64,000 nucleotides of DNA, taken from Amblyomma americanum. Lineage: Eukaryota > Arthropoda > Arachnida > Ixodida > Ixodidae. A model generated the notes under the pieces. The model saw only the letters and a list, made by a program, of their open reading frames with translations. It was not told the DNA's origin and did not search any database. A program made the translations under genes and the position numbers. Location: positions 104,603,048 to 104,667,047 of the forward strand of contig NC_135500.1 in assembly GCF_052857255.1 (NCBI RefSeq). The letters are read 5' to 3'. Below, one piece after another: positions 1 through 10,899 of this stretch; position 1 is the stretch's first letter; the number at the start of each line of letters is the position of its first letter.

Positions 1-1740
1 GAGAGAGGACTCATCGGCATCCTGTGATCACCTTTGTGCGTGTGTTGGTGGAAACGTAAAAATATTTGTGCTTGTGGATGTGTGCTGACGAGTCTACCGA
101 GGAAAGAGAGAGGACTCATCGGCATCCTGTGATCACCTTTGTGCGTGTGTTGGTGGAAACGTAAAAATATTTGTGCTTGTCGATGTGTGCTGACGAGTCT
201 ACCGAGGAAAGAGAGAGGACTCATCGGCATCCTGTGATCACCTTTGTGCGTGTGTTGGTGGAAACGTAAAAATATTTGTGCTTGTGGATGTGTGCTGACG
301 AGTCTACCGAGGAAAGAGAGAGGACTCATCGGCATCCTGTGATCACCTTTGTGCGTGTGTTGGTGGAAACGTAAAAATATTTGTGCTTGTGGATGTGTGC
401 TGACGAGTCTACCGAGGAAAGAGAGAGGACTCATCGGCATCCTGTGATCACCTTTGTGCGCGTGTTGGTGGAAACGTAAAAATATTTGTGCTTGTGAATG
501 TGTGCTGACGAGTCTACCGAGGAAAGAGAGAGGACTCATCGGCATCCTGTGATCACCTTTGTGCGTGTGTTGGTGGAAACGTAAAAATATTTGTGCTTGT
601 GGATGTGTGCTGACGAGTCTACCGAGGAAAGAGAGAGGACTCATCGGCATCCTGTGATCACCTTTGTGCGTGTGTTGGTGGAAACGTAAAAATATTTGTG
701 CTTGTGGATGTGTGCTGACGAGTCTACCGAGGAAAGAGAGAGGACTCATCGGCATCCTGTGATCACCTTTGTGCGTGTGTTGGTGGAAACGTAAAAATAT
801 TTGTGCTTGTGGATGTGTGCTGACGAGTCTACCGAGGAAAGAGAGAGGACTCATCGGCATCCTGTGATCACCTTTGTGCGTGTGTTGGTGGAAACGTAAA
901 AATATTTGTGCTTGTGGATGTGTGCTGACGAGTCTACCGAGGAAAGAGAGAGGGCTCATCGGCATCCTGTGATCACCTTTGTGCGTGTGTTGGTGGAAAC
1001 GTAAAAATATTTGTGCTTGTGGATGTGTGCTGACGTGTCTACCGAGGAAAGAGAGAGGGCTCATCGGCATCCTGTGATCACCTTTGTGCGTGTGTTGGTG
1101 GAAACGTAAAAATATTTGTGCTTGTGGATGTGTGCTGACGAGTCTACCGAGGAAAGAGAGAGGGCTCATCGGCATCCTGTGATCACCTTTGTGCGTGTGT
1201 TGGTGGAAACGTAAAAATATTTGTGCTTGTGGATGTGTGCTGACGAGTCTACCGAGGAAAGAGAGAGGACTCATCGGCATCCTGTGATCACCTTTGTGCG
1301 TGTGTTGGTGGAAACGTAAAAATATTTGTGCTTGTGGATGTGTGCTGACGAGTCTACCGAGGAAAGAGAGAGGGCTCATCGGCATCCTGTGATCACCTTT
1401 GTGCGTGTGTTGGTGGAAACGTAAAAATATTTGTGCTTGTGGATGTGTGCTGACGAGTCTACCGAGAAAAGAGAGAGAACTCATCGGCATGCTGTGATCG
1501 CCTTTGTGAGTGTGTGGGTGGAAAGCTGAAAATATGTGGGCATGTGGGTGTGTGTTGACAAGTCTTCCGAGGAAAGAGGGGAGACTCATCCGCATGCTGT
1601 GATCACCTTGGTGCGTGTGTGGGTGGAAAGGTGAAAATATAGTTGCTGGGGGTTGTGTGTGCTGATCAGTCTACTGAGGAAAGAGAGAGGACTCATCGGC
1701 GAGCTGTGGTCACTGTTGTCTGTGCATGTGTGTAAAAGCG
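1..1740. repeat. 105-bp tandem satellite array
   Basis: Fourteen nearly identical head-to-tail units of 105 bp run from 1 to 1470 (unit starts at 1, 106, 211, 316 and so on). Three increasingly diverged units follow, starting near 1471, 1576 and 1683, and the array fades out by about 1740. Units differ by single bases: those starting at 946, 1051, 1156 and 1366 have G in place of A just after the GAGAGAGG block, and the unit starting at 106 has C for G near its end. The period is a multiple of three, but each frame has a stop codon in every unit, so the array is not coding. The array is cut by the window start, so its true length is unknown. Confidence 0.97.
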
Positions 1741-1776
1741 CATGCTCATTAGCACCAAATTGAATCGAACAGTAAC

Positions 1777-2430
1777 TTGTCGTGTAGGTACTCACAAAGT
1801 CTTCGAAACAAAGGAGATGCCGTTGGCGCTTATCTGAACTTACTTCACCATAAATTTGATGTTCTAGCATTTACAGAAACCTGGTTCACTGATTCCTCTG
1901 ACGTTGCTCAATTTGAAGACTATTCTCATGTGTCTTTGTTCAGAGACAACAAAAAAGGGGGCGGTGTCTCTCTGTATTTTCGTGATGGCGTATCACACGC
2001 CTCCCTAGAGTCGTTTTCCGTTGTTGATTGTGATTTTGAGGTACTTGTTGCCGAATCTTGAGGTGTTATTATAATTCTTGTTTATAGACCCCCGTCTGGT
2101 AAAGTTGAACGCTTTTTTTTCTACCTTGACAGTGTACTTCACTCGTTTACAGGACATAGCCAATCTGTTGTCGTGCTGGGTGATTTTATCATAGATATAT
2201 TGACTGAGAATACAGTTTCTAAGAGTTTTATTGGTATGATATCTTCCTACAGCTGTGCAAATGTTATAAACCTGCCAACAAGAATTACCACAAGTACCAG
2301 AACTGCTCTCAATTTATGTTTCACTGATTTCTTACCAAATGATGTACAGTCGGGTGTGATGGCCTGTGATGTTAGCGACCATCTTCCATTTTTTTGTCTT
2401 TTTGCCCCATTCGAGGAAAACTTTTTCTAA
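1777..2430 (+). pseudogene. LINE endonuclease domain (EEP fold), broken
   Basis: The translated frame shows the usual order of LINE endonuclease blocks: an FTETWF block, a KGGGVSLYF block, a VYRPPSG block, a LGDF block and an SDHLPFF block near the end. In active elements this domain nicks target DNA to prime reverse transcription. The frame is interrupted by a TGA at 2059-2061, immediately before the GVIIILVYRPP block, and continues in the same frame after it, so this is a simple nonsense change. Around 2400-2430 the reading shifts by one base into the frame used by the RT. The N-terminus is incomplete. Confidence 0.85.
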
Positions 2431-4471
2431 TAGCGCAGCTAACACTTTCTATCGGAAAGTTAATGACGAAACTATAAATTGCTTTCGACGCATGATTTCA
2501 GAGGTGGACTGGTCACTCGTTTTTAATGAAGAAGATCCTAGTCGCTGTTACGATGTCTTTGAAAAAAAATTTCAAGATGCCTATTATGAAGCCTTTCCTC
2601 TAGTCCGCCGCTCTAGGTACAAAAAGTCTAAGAAACTGTGGGTTACGAAAGAGCTGTACAAAAGAATAAGGCAAAAACACAATCTCTTTGCTGATTTTTT
2701 GAAGCACAAGGACATCAATATACTAAACTTGCATAAAGCTGTAAGGAATAAGCTCAACACTGATCTAAAAACCGCAAAACAGGAATATTACGCAAAAGCG
2801 TTCGCTAATAAACTTGCCCCTAATCAGATATGGAGGTCATGGAACAATTGAGTATCAAAACGAACCGAGCCAACTCCAGTAGAGATTGTGGTAGATGGCG
2901 TTCCACTCAGAGGTCGTCCCTTATCAGACATGTTTAACGAACACTTCCTGACGTTTGGTGAAAATCAGTCTGCGCAAACAACATGCACTGATCCAATGTC
3001 ATATCTTAAAGGCATACCAAAGCCTTCAATATTTCTTTCCCCAACAACTACAGCCGAAATCTCTTCGTATATAATACGTCTAAAAAATAACTGCTCCGTT
3101 GGGGCTGATAACATCAAGGGTGAGGTAGTGAAAGCCGTATCTGATATTATCGCACCTTTGTTGTCCCATATATGCAACCAAACGCTCAAAGAAGGCAGGT
3201 TTCCAGAATAATTAAAGATAGCAAGAGTTTGTGTGGTACATAAGACAGGAAGCTATATTGATCCTAACAATTATCGCCCAATATCCGTTTTACCGGTCTT
3301 CTCAAAAATTGCTGAACAAGTCATCAATACCCGCCTTACTTCGTACTTCATTAAGACCGAAGCTATTGCGAAAGAACAATATGGCTTTCAGAAAGGGAAA
3401 TCTACGGAAAAAGCTTTACTTCACATAAAGGATAAAATAATTAACAATATAGAAAACAGAATTTTTACACTTGGACTATTCTTAGACTTTAGAAAAGCCT
3501 TCGACTCGGTCTGTCACAAACTTTTACTGCGCAAATTACAATTCTATGGGATACGATGTTCCGCACTTAATCTTATTCAGAGCTACTTATCATCCAGAGT
3601 ACAATTCACAATGATTAACGACATACCTTCAAGCCACGGCCTTATACGCACTGGTGTGCCACAGGGCTCAATACTGGGTCCTATTCTATTCCTAGTTCAC
3701 ATAAATGACATTGTTAATATTCTTCCTTCCTCCGAAGCAGTTTTATATGCTGACGACACAAATATTTTCTTTCATGACGCGAGTTTACAAGCAATAGAAT
3801 GTAGAGCTAATCTCTGGCTAGAAAACCTTACATTATGGTTGAGGGCCAACAGGTTAGAACTAAACATCACGAAGACGAAGTATGGAATATTCAGAGCTAA
3901 AAATAAAGTCATAGATAATGAGCCAATCATTTTATACAATTCGAATGTTTTACAACGCGTACAGTCAATAAAAATCCTTGGAGTTATATTTAATGAACAC
4001 CTGTTGTGGACTGACCATATTAATCAAGTAAGAAAAAAAATTTCGCGATCAGTGGGCCTTCTAAATAAATTTAGACTTCTATTGCCAGTATGGCTCAAAA
4101 AGCAAGTTTATTTCAGTTTAATTCATTCACATCTTCACTATTGTTTACTGATATGGGGAGACTCAACACAGACTAATTTAAATGCTTTGTTTTTACTACA
4201 GAAAAAGGCCATACGAGCAATTGCTAATCTAGGCTACTTGGATAGCACTAACTCGTGGTGGAACAGCTTGGGGTTACTGACAATTTTTCAATTAAAAACT
4301 CTTCGGCTAGCACTTGAAACATATAACAGATTTCACCTTGAAACTAATTTTTGTGCAACACCAGAACTACCGCAAAACCCATATCCCCTTCGACACATGA
4401 CAATAAGAGCACCAAAATCAAGAACAAATTACGGATTCCAAACGATTAGATATCAGATGACTACCTTTTGA
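2366..4471 (+). pseudogene. LINE reverse transcriptase, broken
   Basis: A single frame runs from 2366 to 4471 with two internal stops: TGA at 2849-2851 and TAA at 3209-3211, the latter just before the block that begins LKIARV and continues to NNYRPISVLP. From 3233 on it is open for 412 codons. That part holds the RT fingers (QYGFQKGKSTEKAL), the first catalytic aspartate in LFLDFRKAFDS, the GVPQGSILGP block, YADD at residues 172-175 of the open part, and the C-terminal connection region. The catalytic residues are present, so stops and the upstream frameshift are what disable it. It probably formed one ORF2 protein with the endonuclease at 1777-2430. Confidence 0.9.
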
Positions 4472-4799
4472 ATTAAAACAGAAATTTTCATGACCTCCTC
4501 CATCAATGCAGAACTCAAAAAATATACAAGAGAAAAGTGATTGCACTGTTGACTACATGACTAACCGGTACATCCTGTGACATATTATAAATTGATAACA
4601 GTCAACATGATTGTATATATTTTTTTCCTTTTTATAATTCCCTCTAACCCAATAGCACGCATCTTAACAACTTCGAAGATACCTTAATATTGTTGTACAG
4701 TTTTTCCTTTGTTTTTCTTTTATCATGCCAGCAAGTGTAATGGCGACAGCTACATTTATTGTACTTGTTTATTTTGTGTGTGTATGTGCCGAGTGCAGT

Positions 4800-4910
4800 T
4801 TGCTTACCCCAGGGAGGAAGGCCCTCGTCAGGCACCACGCCTTTTGGCCTCCTTCCTGAAGTGTATGAAACACACTTCAAATAAATACTTTTAAAATTCA
4901 AATTCAAATG
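4800..4910 (+). other. LINE 3' end: hairpin and ATTCAA tail
   Basis: The sequence between 4817 and 4858 can fold because GGAAGGCC at its start pairs with GGCCTCCTTCC at its end. An AATAAA follows near 4880, and the element ends in a short ATTCAA repeat. Hairpins plus short repeat tails are what RT recognises in CR1-like LINEs, so I read this as the template-recognition end. Confidence 0.6.
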
Positions 4911-5815
4911 TGGAGGACGTAGTGGTGGTGGCAGAGGAGGAGGTGGTGGCGGGGGTACGTGGTCGGGTTAATAGTGTCTGTATAGAAGTAGAATTTGTAA
5001 GGGAGTAAAAATAGTACTATATTCAATTAGAATATGAATAGTGGTGCACGTCGTAAATGTGCGCAGTTTTTAGAAGATCCATTGCAGAAAAGTACAGTGG
5101 AGCTTATTCAAGCGTGGTGTCAATTATTCGAAACGTATTTCAAAATTTCAGACCACATTCGATTCGTGTAACTTTTGAACTTGTACTGCTTCATTCATTC
5201 GACTAATTGAACGTGAATTTATACAATTTTGTTGTCCAAAAATTTCGAACATTCACACACCGCTAGGAATGGGCCTCATTTTTTGTGTGAGGGTTGGGAA
5301 TGGTTCGTATATGTGTCTGATCTTTACATCTTGAAAAAGGAGTCCTGGTGTGGAGTTGTATTGTATTACTGTCAATCTCTGGCCGTTTTTATATGTTTTT
5401 CAATGCTGCAGTGCCAGTGTTGAGGTAGCCAGTACTCTATGTTTTGTACTTATTTTATTGAGGGTGTGAATGATTTCAAGCTGGCTCTTGCTGGGTTCAG
5501 GGTGAATTTGCTTGCTTCGAGTCATGTCTTTGCTATTACATGTCCAAGGAATTTGATTTTGTTGACTTAAAATGCACTTCTTTTTGAACGCTGTCCAGAC
5601 ATTGGTCAGGTGCTCGTTGTATGAAATAATGTTGTTCGATGGCCAAGACATTTTTTTTCTACATTTGGAGCACTTGACTGATTGTGTGTGTGTGTACCTC
5701 CGCTGCACGTGTCCTTTAATTTCTATTCACTGTGATCCATGCGACTGGCTGTTTTCAGAATAAATTATTACTCGCAAACACTGCGGCGTCAACATTCTTT
5801 ATTGTCCTGTCTCAA
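4911..5815. other. No gene recognised
   Basis: The stretch opens with a GGT/GGA-rich patch (about 4905-4965). The rest is AT-rich sequence in which the short open frames on both strands show no known motif. An AATAAA lies at about 5759 on the plus strand. I see no repeat matching others in the window. Confidence 0.5.
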
Positions 5816-6016
5816 TTATTGTTTGCTCTTTCGAAATATTTTTTCATAGCGTTGTACAACTTTTTCAACATTCTTACTTGACACTCCCACAGCTCGGAAC
5901 TCTCTTTGCCGGGCTGCATGAAAATCCTGCTTCCGCAGCTTCTGCTCTTTTAGGAGAGCAGGGAAATCGAGACAAGCAGACTTGCTTCTGTATTGCCTGT
6001 ATATACATTTTTGCAC
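5816..6016 (-). CDS. Unrecognised short basic open frame, possible terminal exon
   Basis: A 66-codon minus-strand frame encodes a lysine- and arginine-rich peptide with an amphipathic, probably helical C-terminal half (NVEKVVQRYEKIF). I do not recognise a family. What makes it more than a random frame is a minus-strand AATAAA at about 5795-5800, roughly 20 bases past the stop, as expected for a short 3' UTR. There is no similar frame upstream that would give a full gene, so it would have to be a last exon or a retro-copied remnant. It could also be chance. Confidence 0.25.
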   Translation of the reverse strand: MQKCIYRQYRSKSACLDFPALLKEQKLRKQDFHAARQREFRAVGVSSKNVEKVVQRYEKIFRKSKQ

Positions 6017-6954
6017 GACAACAAATCTGTAACTCGTGAAGCAGCACTATTTTCTGTCACTTTGTGAACGTAGAGTATGTTCTTAATTTAACACTTATCA
6101 CGGGAAAACACGATATATTGGGTGGTGCGTGTAAACACGATTTCACTCATCGGGGTTAAATATACTGCTCTTTTTTCCGCATATCGTAGTCCAGTTATAG
6201 AGCTCTTATTTGAATGACAAATTAAAATGCGCTTTACTTAAGAACGAAAAATATCATAACAAAAACAAAAGAATTGCAGACATGCAGAAGAATGTCACAT
6301 ATATAGCCAGAAAATAAGCGCTTAAGAAGTCTAAAATATGTTTTCTCCGTCAAATAGGATAAATCAGCTTTCTAAATTAATAGACATCTTCCTTCTGAAC
6401 CCTACGACAAGTAAAAATAATTGCTCTCGCCAAATCATTTGAGCTCTCTAAAGCACAGCGCAAAAGTCGGTCCAAGACTCTTTTGGCGAAGACTGGATCC
6501 GCCACTAACCGGTTGCACGGAACAATTAATAAGATGCCAGGTACCTTTAGAGAGGCCCACTAAGGAGTCGGTTCCTCGCCAACGGCGAAATCGAAAGATG
6601 CAGACGGCCACTTGTTAATCGGGCCACGGCGGAGTACTCACCACTGCTCTAATTAATGAAACCAGACGAACGAACGTCATCTTTTCCCACAAATCTCTCG
6701 TTTGCATCTAAAAACTATAGTCACAAAGCTGCATAATCGGGAAGAAAACCGCCACTACAGACCAAATTCTGGTGCGAGCTCATTGACAACGAATTTCGGG
6801 CAACTCACATCAAGGCGGTATGCATCATATGCATATGTGTGCAGTTCATTTCAGACCGCGGCATAATGTTCTAGCGGTTCTGAACTAAATGAGATTTCTC
6901 ATTCAGGTCACACGTAATGCAACTTGGGATAAAAAAAAATGTGCGAAAAAAATA
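6017..6954. other. No gene recognised
   Basis: AT-rich sequence with only short open frames. I see no RT, transposase or tRNA-like motif and no similarity to the SINE families present elsewhere in the window. Confidence 0.5.
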
Positions 6955-7050
6955 TTCACCATGCGGGATTTGAACCCACCCACACCAAGTTGCCTGTCGA
7001 CTCTCCGGAGCGATGCGTTAGAGTATACGGCCACAGAACAGCGCGGAGTG
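6955..7050 (-). repeat. tRNA-like sequence (Ser/Leu-type), probably SINE head or pseudo-tRNA
   Basis: On the minus strand, a box-B-like GGTTCAAATCCC lies near 6966-6980 with flanking bases that can pair into a T arm. A TGGCCG-type D-arm start lies upstream, near 7030. The long spacer between the anticodon region and the T arm suggests a class II (Ser/Leu) ancestor. The anticodon stem pairs poorly, and a T-rich run follows, so this looks like a tRNA-derived repeat rather than a working tRNA. Confidence 0.35.
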
Positions 7051-7890
7051 AAGTATATCTCTTTCTACATTTTTCTCGCACTACTTCCGTAGCCTTCACC
7101 ACGTTGCAGTTAATGTTTGGTGGTGTATACAACATTCTGGAATGAAGTAGAGTGGGCTTCGCCTGGAAATACAGATAAAAAAACTATTTCTGCAAGAGGG
7201 CTTAGGCCCTGCTGGATCATTGGGCCACTGCGCTTCGATTCGAGCAATCGAGATAAATCTGGTCGCGTCTCGCATCGCAAACGAAGCGATAAAGCGGAGT
7301 GCCTCTGCTTTCAAGAACACTGCAAAAATTCGCAGCAATATGTATGCTCCAGTTTAGGAACTAGGTTAGCCATAGCAAGAGATCAGGGGCAAATATGACG
7401 AACATATTAACGTATTGGGAACGGCTGTTTAGTGCGCCGCGGGGAGGGTTCTGGAGAGACGGCGGCACATTGAAAAATTCCTGCTTGTTTAGTTTGCGCA
7501 TCCGCTTAAATACATTCCTCATCCCAACCCTTTCTTTACTGCACTCTCTCCGACTATCCCCTGCATGCCCAATTGTCCACTAACATGCCCTGTTGTCATT
7601 TAGTTGCCAGATCTCCATACCCTCACCATTAGAGTGGCTGGAATGGGTAACCGAAGAACAGTTCACAGAACATTTGGCTTTCGTTACCCTGGCACAAGAT
7701 ATCCTGGAAGCTTAATCCCGCGTTGTAATAGTTTCTTTCCATCTCTTGTAGTGTGCCGCCTGTCGCTGTCGGCGTGTGCTTAATAGAGCAATATTTAGAA
7801 GTTATGTTTTACAGAGCAGCAGGGTCATTTTTAATGTTTGCAATATAAGGAGCAAAACGCAGATCCGTCATTTTGCCCGTCCACAATTAA
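7051..7890. other. No gene recognised
   Basis: Mixed-composition sequence between a tRNA-like remnant and the SINE cluster. Several 60-90-codon open frames overlap on both strands without any recognisable domain. Confidence 0.45.
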
Positions 7891-8206
7891 CCCGCCGCGG
7901 TGGCTGACTGGTTACCGCGCTCGGCTACTGATCAGGAGTACCCTGGTTCGAACCCGACCGCTGCGGACGCGTTTCGGTGGAGGCAAAACGCTAAGGCGCC
8001 CGTGTGCTCTGCGGTGTCACTGCAAGTTAAAGATCCCCAGGTGGTCTAAATTATTCCGGGGTCTCCACTACGGCACCTCTTTCTTCCTTTCTTGTCTTAG
8101 TCCCACCTTTATTCCTTTCCTTACGGCGCAGTTCAGGTGTCTGCCGATATGTTACAGAGAAACTGCACCATATCTTTTCACCAAAAACCAGTTTCAATTT
8201 TTTCTT
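7891..8206 (+). mobile_element. tRNA-derived SINE (Ruka-like, type A), copy 1 of a tandem trio
   Basis: This begins with a tRNA-like head (CCCGCCGCGGTGGCT, then box B GGTTCGAACCCGACC). The family body follows: GGCGCCCGTGTGCT, AAAGATCCCCAGGTGGT, and the CTTTCTTCCTTTC and TTCAGGTGTC blocks. The overall form matches the tRNA-derived SINEs known from ixodid ticks. Copies of this type A recur at least ten times in the window. Confidence 0.85.
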
Positions 8207-8454
8207 GCGTTTTTTCTGGAGGAAAATCGCTAAGGTGCCCGTGCGCTGTGCGATGTGAGTGCATGTTAAAGATCTCCAGGTGGTGAAATTATTCCGGAGC
8301 TCTCAACTCCGGGACTTCTTTCTTCCTTTCTTGTTTCACTCCCTTCTTTATCCTTTCCTCACGGAACGGTTCAGGTGTCAAGCGATATATGAGACAGAAA
8401 TTGCGTTATTTCCTTTCCCCCGAAACTAATTGTTATTATTATTACTATTTCCCT
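8207..8454 (+). mobile_element. Type A SINE body lacking the tRNA head, copy 2 of the trio
   Basis: The body restarts directly after copy 1, at the GCGTTTTTTCTGGAGG block, and runs to a TTATTATTATTACTA tail. The tRNA-like head is absent, so this unit either arose by unequal recombination within a dimer or came from a truncated insertion. Confidence 0.8.
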
Positions 8455-8740
8455 TCCCCGGGTTCGAACCCAACCGCGGCGGCTGGGTTTCGGTGGAGGC
8501 GAAAAGAAACGCTGAGGCGCTCGAGTGCCGTGGAATGTCAGTGCACGTTAAGGGTGCACAAGCGGTCGAAATTTTTCCCGAGCCCTCCACTACGGCACCT
8601 CTTTCTTCCTTTCTTCTTTCACTCCCTCCTCTATCCCTTCCCTTACGGCACGGTTCAGGTGTCCGCCGATATGCGAGAGAGATACTGCGCCATTTCCTTT
8701 CTCCCAAAAATAGTTTTGATTTTCATTTTTCCTTCCGTTA
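8455..8740 (+). mobile_element. Type A SINE with half a tRNA head, copy 3 of the trio
   Basis: The unit begins at the box-B half of the head (CCCGGGTTCGAACCCAACC) and then follows the body to its end, near 8740. It is in the same orientation as copies 1 and 2. It has no separate target duplication that I can see, in keeping with a tandem array rather than three independent insertions. Confidence 0.8.
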
Positions 8741-8787
8741 GGTTTTCGGCATACGACGTGGCATCTTGTCCAGCTTTCTCGATGATC

Positions 8788-9005
8788 AATTTGGTTTCAT
8801 TTATAGGCGTTTAACGTCCCAAAGGGACTCAGGCTATGACGGATACCATAGTGAAGGGCTCCTGAAATTTCAACCAGCTAGGGTTCTGTAACGTGCACTG
8901 GCACCGCATAGTACACGGGCCTCTAGAATTCCGTCTCTATGAATATTCGATTGCCGCAGCCGAGATCGAACTCGCATCTTTCGGGTCAGCAGCAGCCAAC
9001 CGCGA
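8788..9005 (-). mobile_element. tRNA-derived SINE, type B subfamily
   Basis: Reading the minus strand gives a degraded tRNA head, then ATTCTAGAGGCCCGTGT-like sequence, a CAGTGCACGTTA-like block, and an end with CTTTGGGACGTTAAACGCC followed by ATAAAT. The same body is seen intact at 22371-22602. Type B shares its head and middle with type A but has a different 3' end. Confidence 0.75.
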
Positions 9006-9583
9006 AAACTACAGAGCCAAGGTGGCGGCGGACATCAGTTGTGATTGGTGAGCGACATGCAGTATTGCAAGATATTATTGTGAACACAAACATGAAATTG
9101 GTCTTAGATTCTGATGAGCAGCAATATATTTCTTTCAAAGATACATCTTCCCTAGCAATGGGTGGTTAAGACTGATATAGAAAGCCAACAGTGTGCGTGA
9201 GGCGACTACGGATTGTTGCACGAAACTCGAACCGTTTGAAGGCACAAAACGAACAACATTAAATGGTAGTCTCCGAGCTGGACACTAAAATAAACTCAGC
9301 AAGCTTCTGTATTTTCATGCAGTACAGTAGAAAGTACGACAGCATAGAGGTGGTTGCGCTTCAAGTAGCAGTCAAACGATTTTCAGGCTTTCCGGGAGCC
9401 TACTTGTCTCTTTACTTGATGGCCCGTGAAATTAACTCCGCAACAATTTGAAATATTTAAAGTTTTACCTGGCTGGCTGTATGCGTGAGATATCTTTGCG
9501 CACCTCAGTTCGAAATCCCCGCGAAATCTGCCCTAAATTTTCTTATGTTATATAAAAAGTTCTAAAAATACAACATTTAAGCC
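9006..9583. other. No gene recognised
   Basis: Unique-looking sequence between two SINEs. Short frames are present without motifs. Confidence 0.45.
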
Positions 9584-9895
9584 ACCCGCTGTGGTGGCTT
9601 AGTCGACACCTGAACCGCTGGACAACTCAATTGTTCGACACCTGAACCACGCCGTAATTGAAGGGATAAAGGAGGGAGTGAAAGAAGAAAGGAATAAAGA
9701 GGTACTGTAGTGGAGGGCTCCGGAATAATTTTGACCACCTGGGGATCTTTAACATGCACTGACATCGCACAGCACACGAGTGCCTTAGTATTTTGCCTTC
9801 ATAAAAACGCAGCCGCAGCGGTCGGGTTCGAACCCAGGAACTCCGGATTAGTAGCCGAGCGCCCTAGCCCCTGAGCCACCGCGGTGGGCGCCATC
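9584..9895 (-). mobile_element. Type A SINE, minus strand, with a stray plus-strand head at its left edge
   Basis: The minus-strand copy has a full tRNA head (right edge, near 9895), box B, and the whole body to the TTCAGGTGTC block. At 9584-9605 a short plus-strand head sequence (CACCCGCTGTGGTGGCTTAG) abuts the end of the body. This is therefore a chimeric junction of two oppositely oriented copies. Confidence 0.75.
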
Positions 9896-9902
9896 TTAAA
9901 TT

Positions 9903-10046
9903 GAAATTTGGTTTTTGGGGAAAGGACATGGCGCAGTATCTCTCTCATGTATAGGCGGACACCTGAACCGCACAGTAAGGAAAGGAATAAAGGAGGGAGT
10001 GAAAGGAGGAAAGAAGAAAGAGGTGCCGTAGTGGAGGGCTCCGGAA
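9903..10046 (-). mobile_element. Type A SINE, 5'-truncated 3' half
   Basis: Only the 3' half is present: the GGGGAAAGG tail end, ACACCTGAACCGC, and the block around GTGCCGTAGTGGAGGG. It stops abruptly at GGAATAA near 10046, as a 5' truncation. Confidence 0.75.
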
Positions 10047-10158
10047 TAAATAAACTACCACCATTCTAGTGCCAGTATAGTACATGCCGCCAAGCGCACA
10101 CTCTGCGACAGCTTTTCTTGGCAATTATAGGAAAGCTGCCGTCCCTAATTGTGTCATT

Positions 10159-10173
10159 CCCCTAAATTGTTTG
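10159..10173 (+). repeat. Left target-site duplication of LINE 10174-13083
   Basis: CCCCTAAATTGTTTG occurs here and again, without a mismatch, at 13084-13098. Confidence 0.93.
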
Positions 10174-10898
10174 CCGATCGGTTCGCGCCGTCCAGCCCCG
10201 CAAACGCCGCTAACATAGCTGCTCCTGAGAGCCCCAGAGGCGACGCCAGTCCCTCTCCCGTCGCCTCGGAAGGTCCATGTGATGCGCCGTTCACCGCGGC
10301 GGAATTGAACAATGCGCTGCAGCGCTGCCGCCGCCGCTCGGCGCCCGGACCGGACGGGGTGACATACCAAATGCTACGAAACCTGGATGCGCAGCAACGA
10401 CAGATCCTCCTGCAGCATATCAACCTGGTGTGGGAACGCGGGGAGCTACCGGAGGATTGGCGAACCGCGGTCGTTTGTCCCATCCGAAAGGCAGGGCGCC
10501 CACCTACGGAGCTGAGCGGATACCGGCCAGTGGCATTAACATCGGCGGCAGGTAAGCTCATGGAGCATATGGCGTTGCAGCGTCTGAACGAGCGGGCTGC
10601 GGAGGCTGATTTGTTTGACGAGCGGCAGACGGGTTTCCGTGGGATGCGGTGCACGGCTGATTCTATATCGGACGTTGTTACAGCGCTGGAGCATGCCAGG
10701 GCAGCAGGCCAGGTTGCGCTGCTGCTGCTACTGGACGTCTCGGGCGCTTTTGACAACGTTCACCGCGCACCAATTCTCGCGGTGCTTGAGGGGGCTGGTG
10801 TGAGCGGGCGCCTTTTGCGATACGTTCATGGCTTCCTGAGCGGGCGCACCATGCGCGTACGAGTAGGGGGTAAGCTCTCCCAATCCTCGCCCGGTTGA
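10174..10898 (+). pseudogene. LINE reverse transcriptase, N-terminal half (ends at frameshift)
   Basis: The frame holds the linker (APFTAAELNNALQRC), the APGPDGVTYQML block, GYRPVALTSAAGKLME, TGFRGMRCTADS, and the first catalytic aspartate in LLLLLDVSGAFDNV. It runs to a TGA at 10896-10898, just before the VPQGS block. The next block continues one frame over from 10900, so a single-base indel near 10885-10898 splits one protein in two. Codons before 10174 belong to flanking DNA, not to the element. The protein would nick-prime and copy LINE RNA, but the endonuclease domain was lost with the 5' truncation. Confidence 0.9.
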
Positions 10899-10899
10899 C

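Larger units (their letters stand above)
1741..4910 (+). mobile_element. CR1/Jockey-group-like LINE, 5'-truncated and broken
   Basis: This is a non-LTR retrotransposon with an apurinic-type endonuclease followed by a reverse transcriptase and a short 3' UTR. Its 5' end meets the decayed end of the satellite array, so it is 5'-truncated or was inserted there. The 3' end carries a GC-rich hairpin and an AATAAA-like stretch, and stops in a short ATTCAA repeat at about 4890-4906. The coding region has two in-frame stops and one frameshift, so it cannot move by itself. Clade assignment (CR1/L2 versus Jockey) is by overall look only. Confidence 0.85.

Noticed and set aside
1..1470. Tandem array with period divisible by three, possibly coding a repeat protein
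   Set aside because: All three forward frames and the reverse frames meet a stop in every unit.
4644..4907. 87-codon minus-strand open frame
   Set aside because: It lies in the 3' UTR of the LINE on the opposite strand, and contains no motif.
6955..7050. Functional tRNA-Ser or tRNA-Leu gene
   Set aside because: No proper anticodon stem or acceptor pairing could be drawn.
8389..8814. 141-codon plus-strand frame
   Set aside because: Falls inside the SINE trio.
10154..10756. 200-codon minus-strand open frame
   Set aside because: Shadow of the LINE RT on the plus strand; GC-rich codon bias opens the antisense frame.
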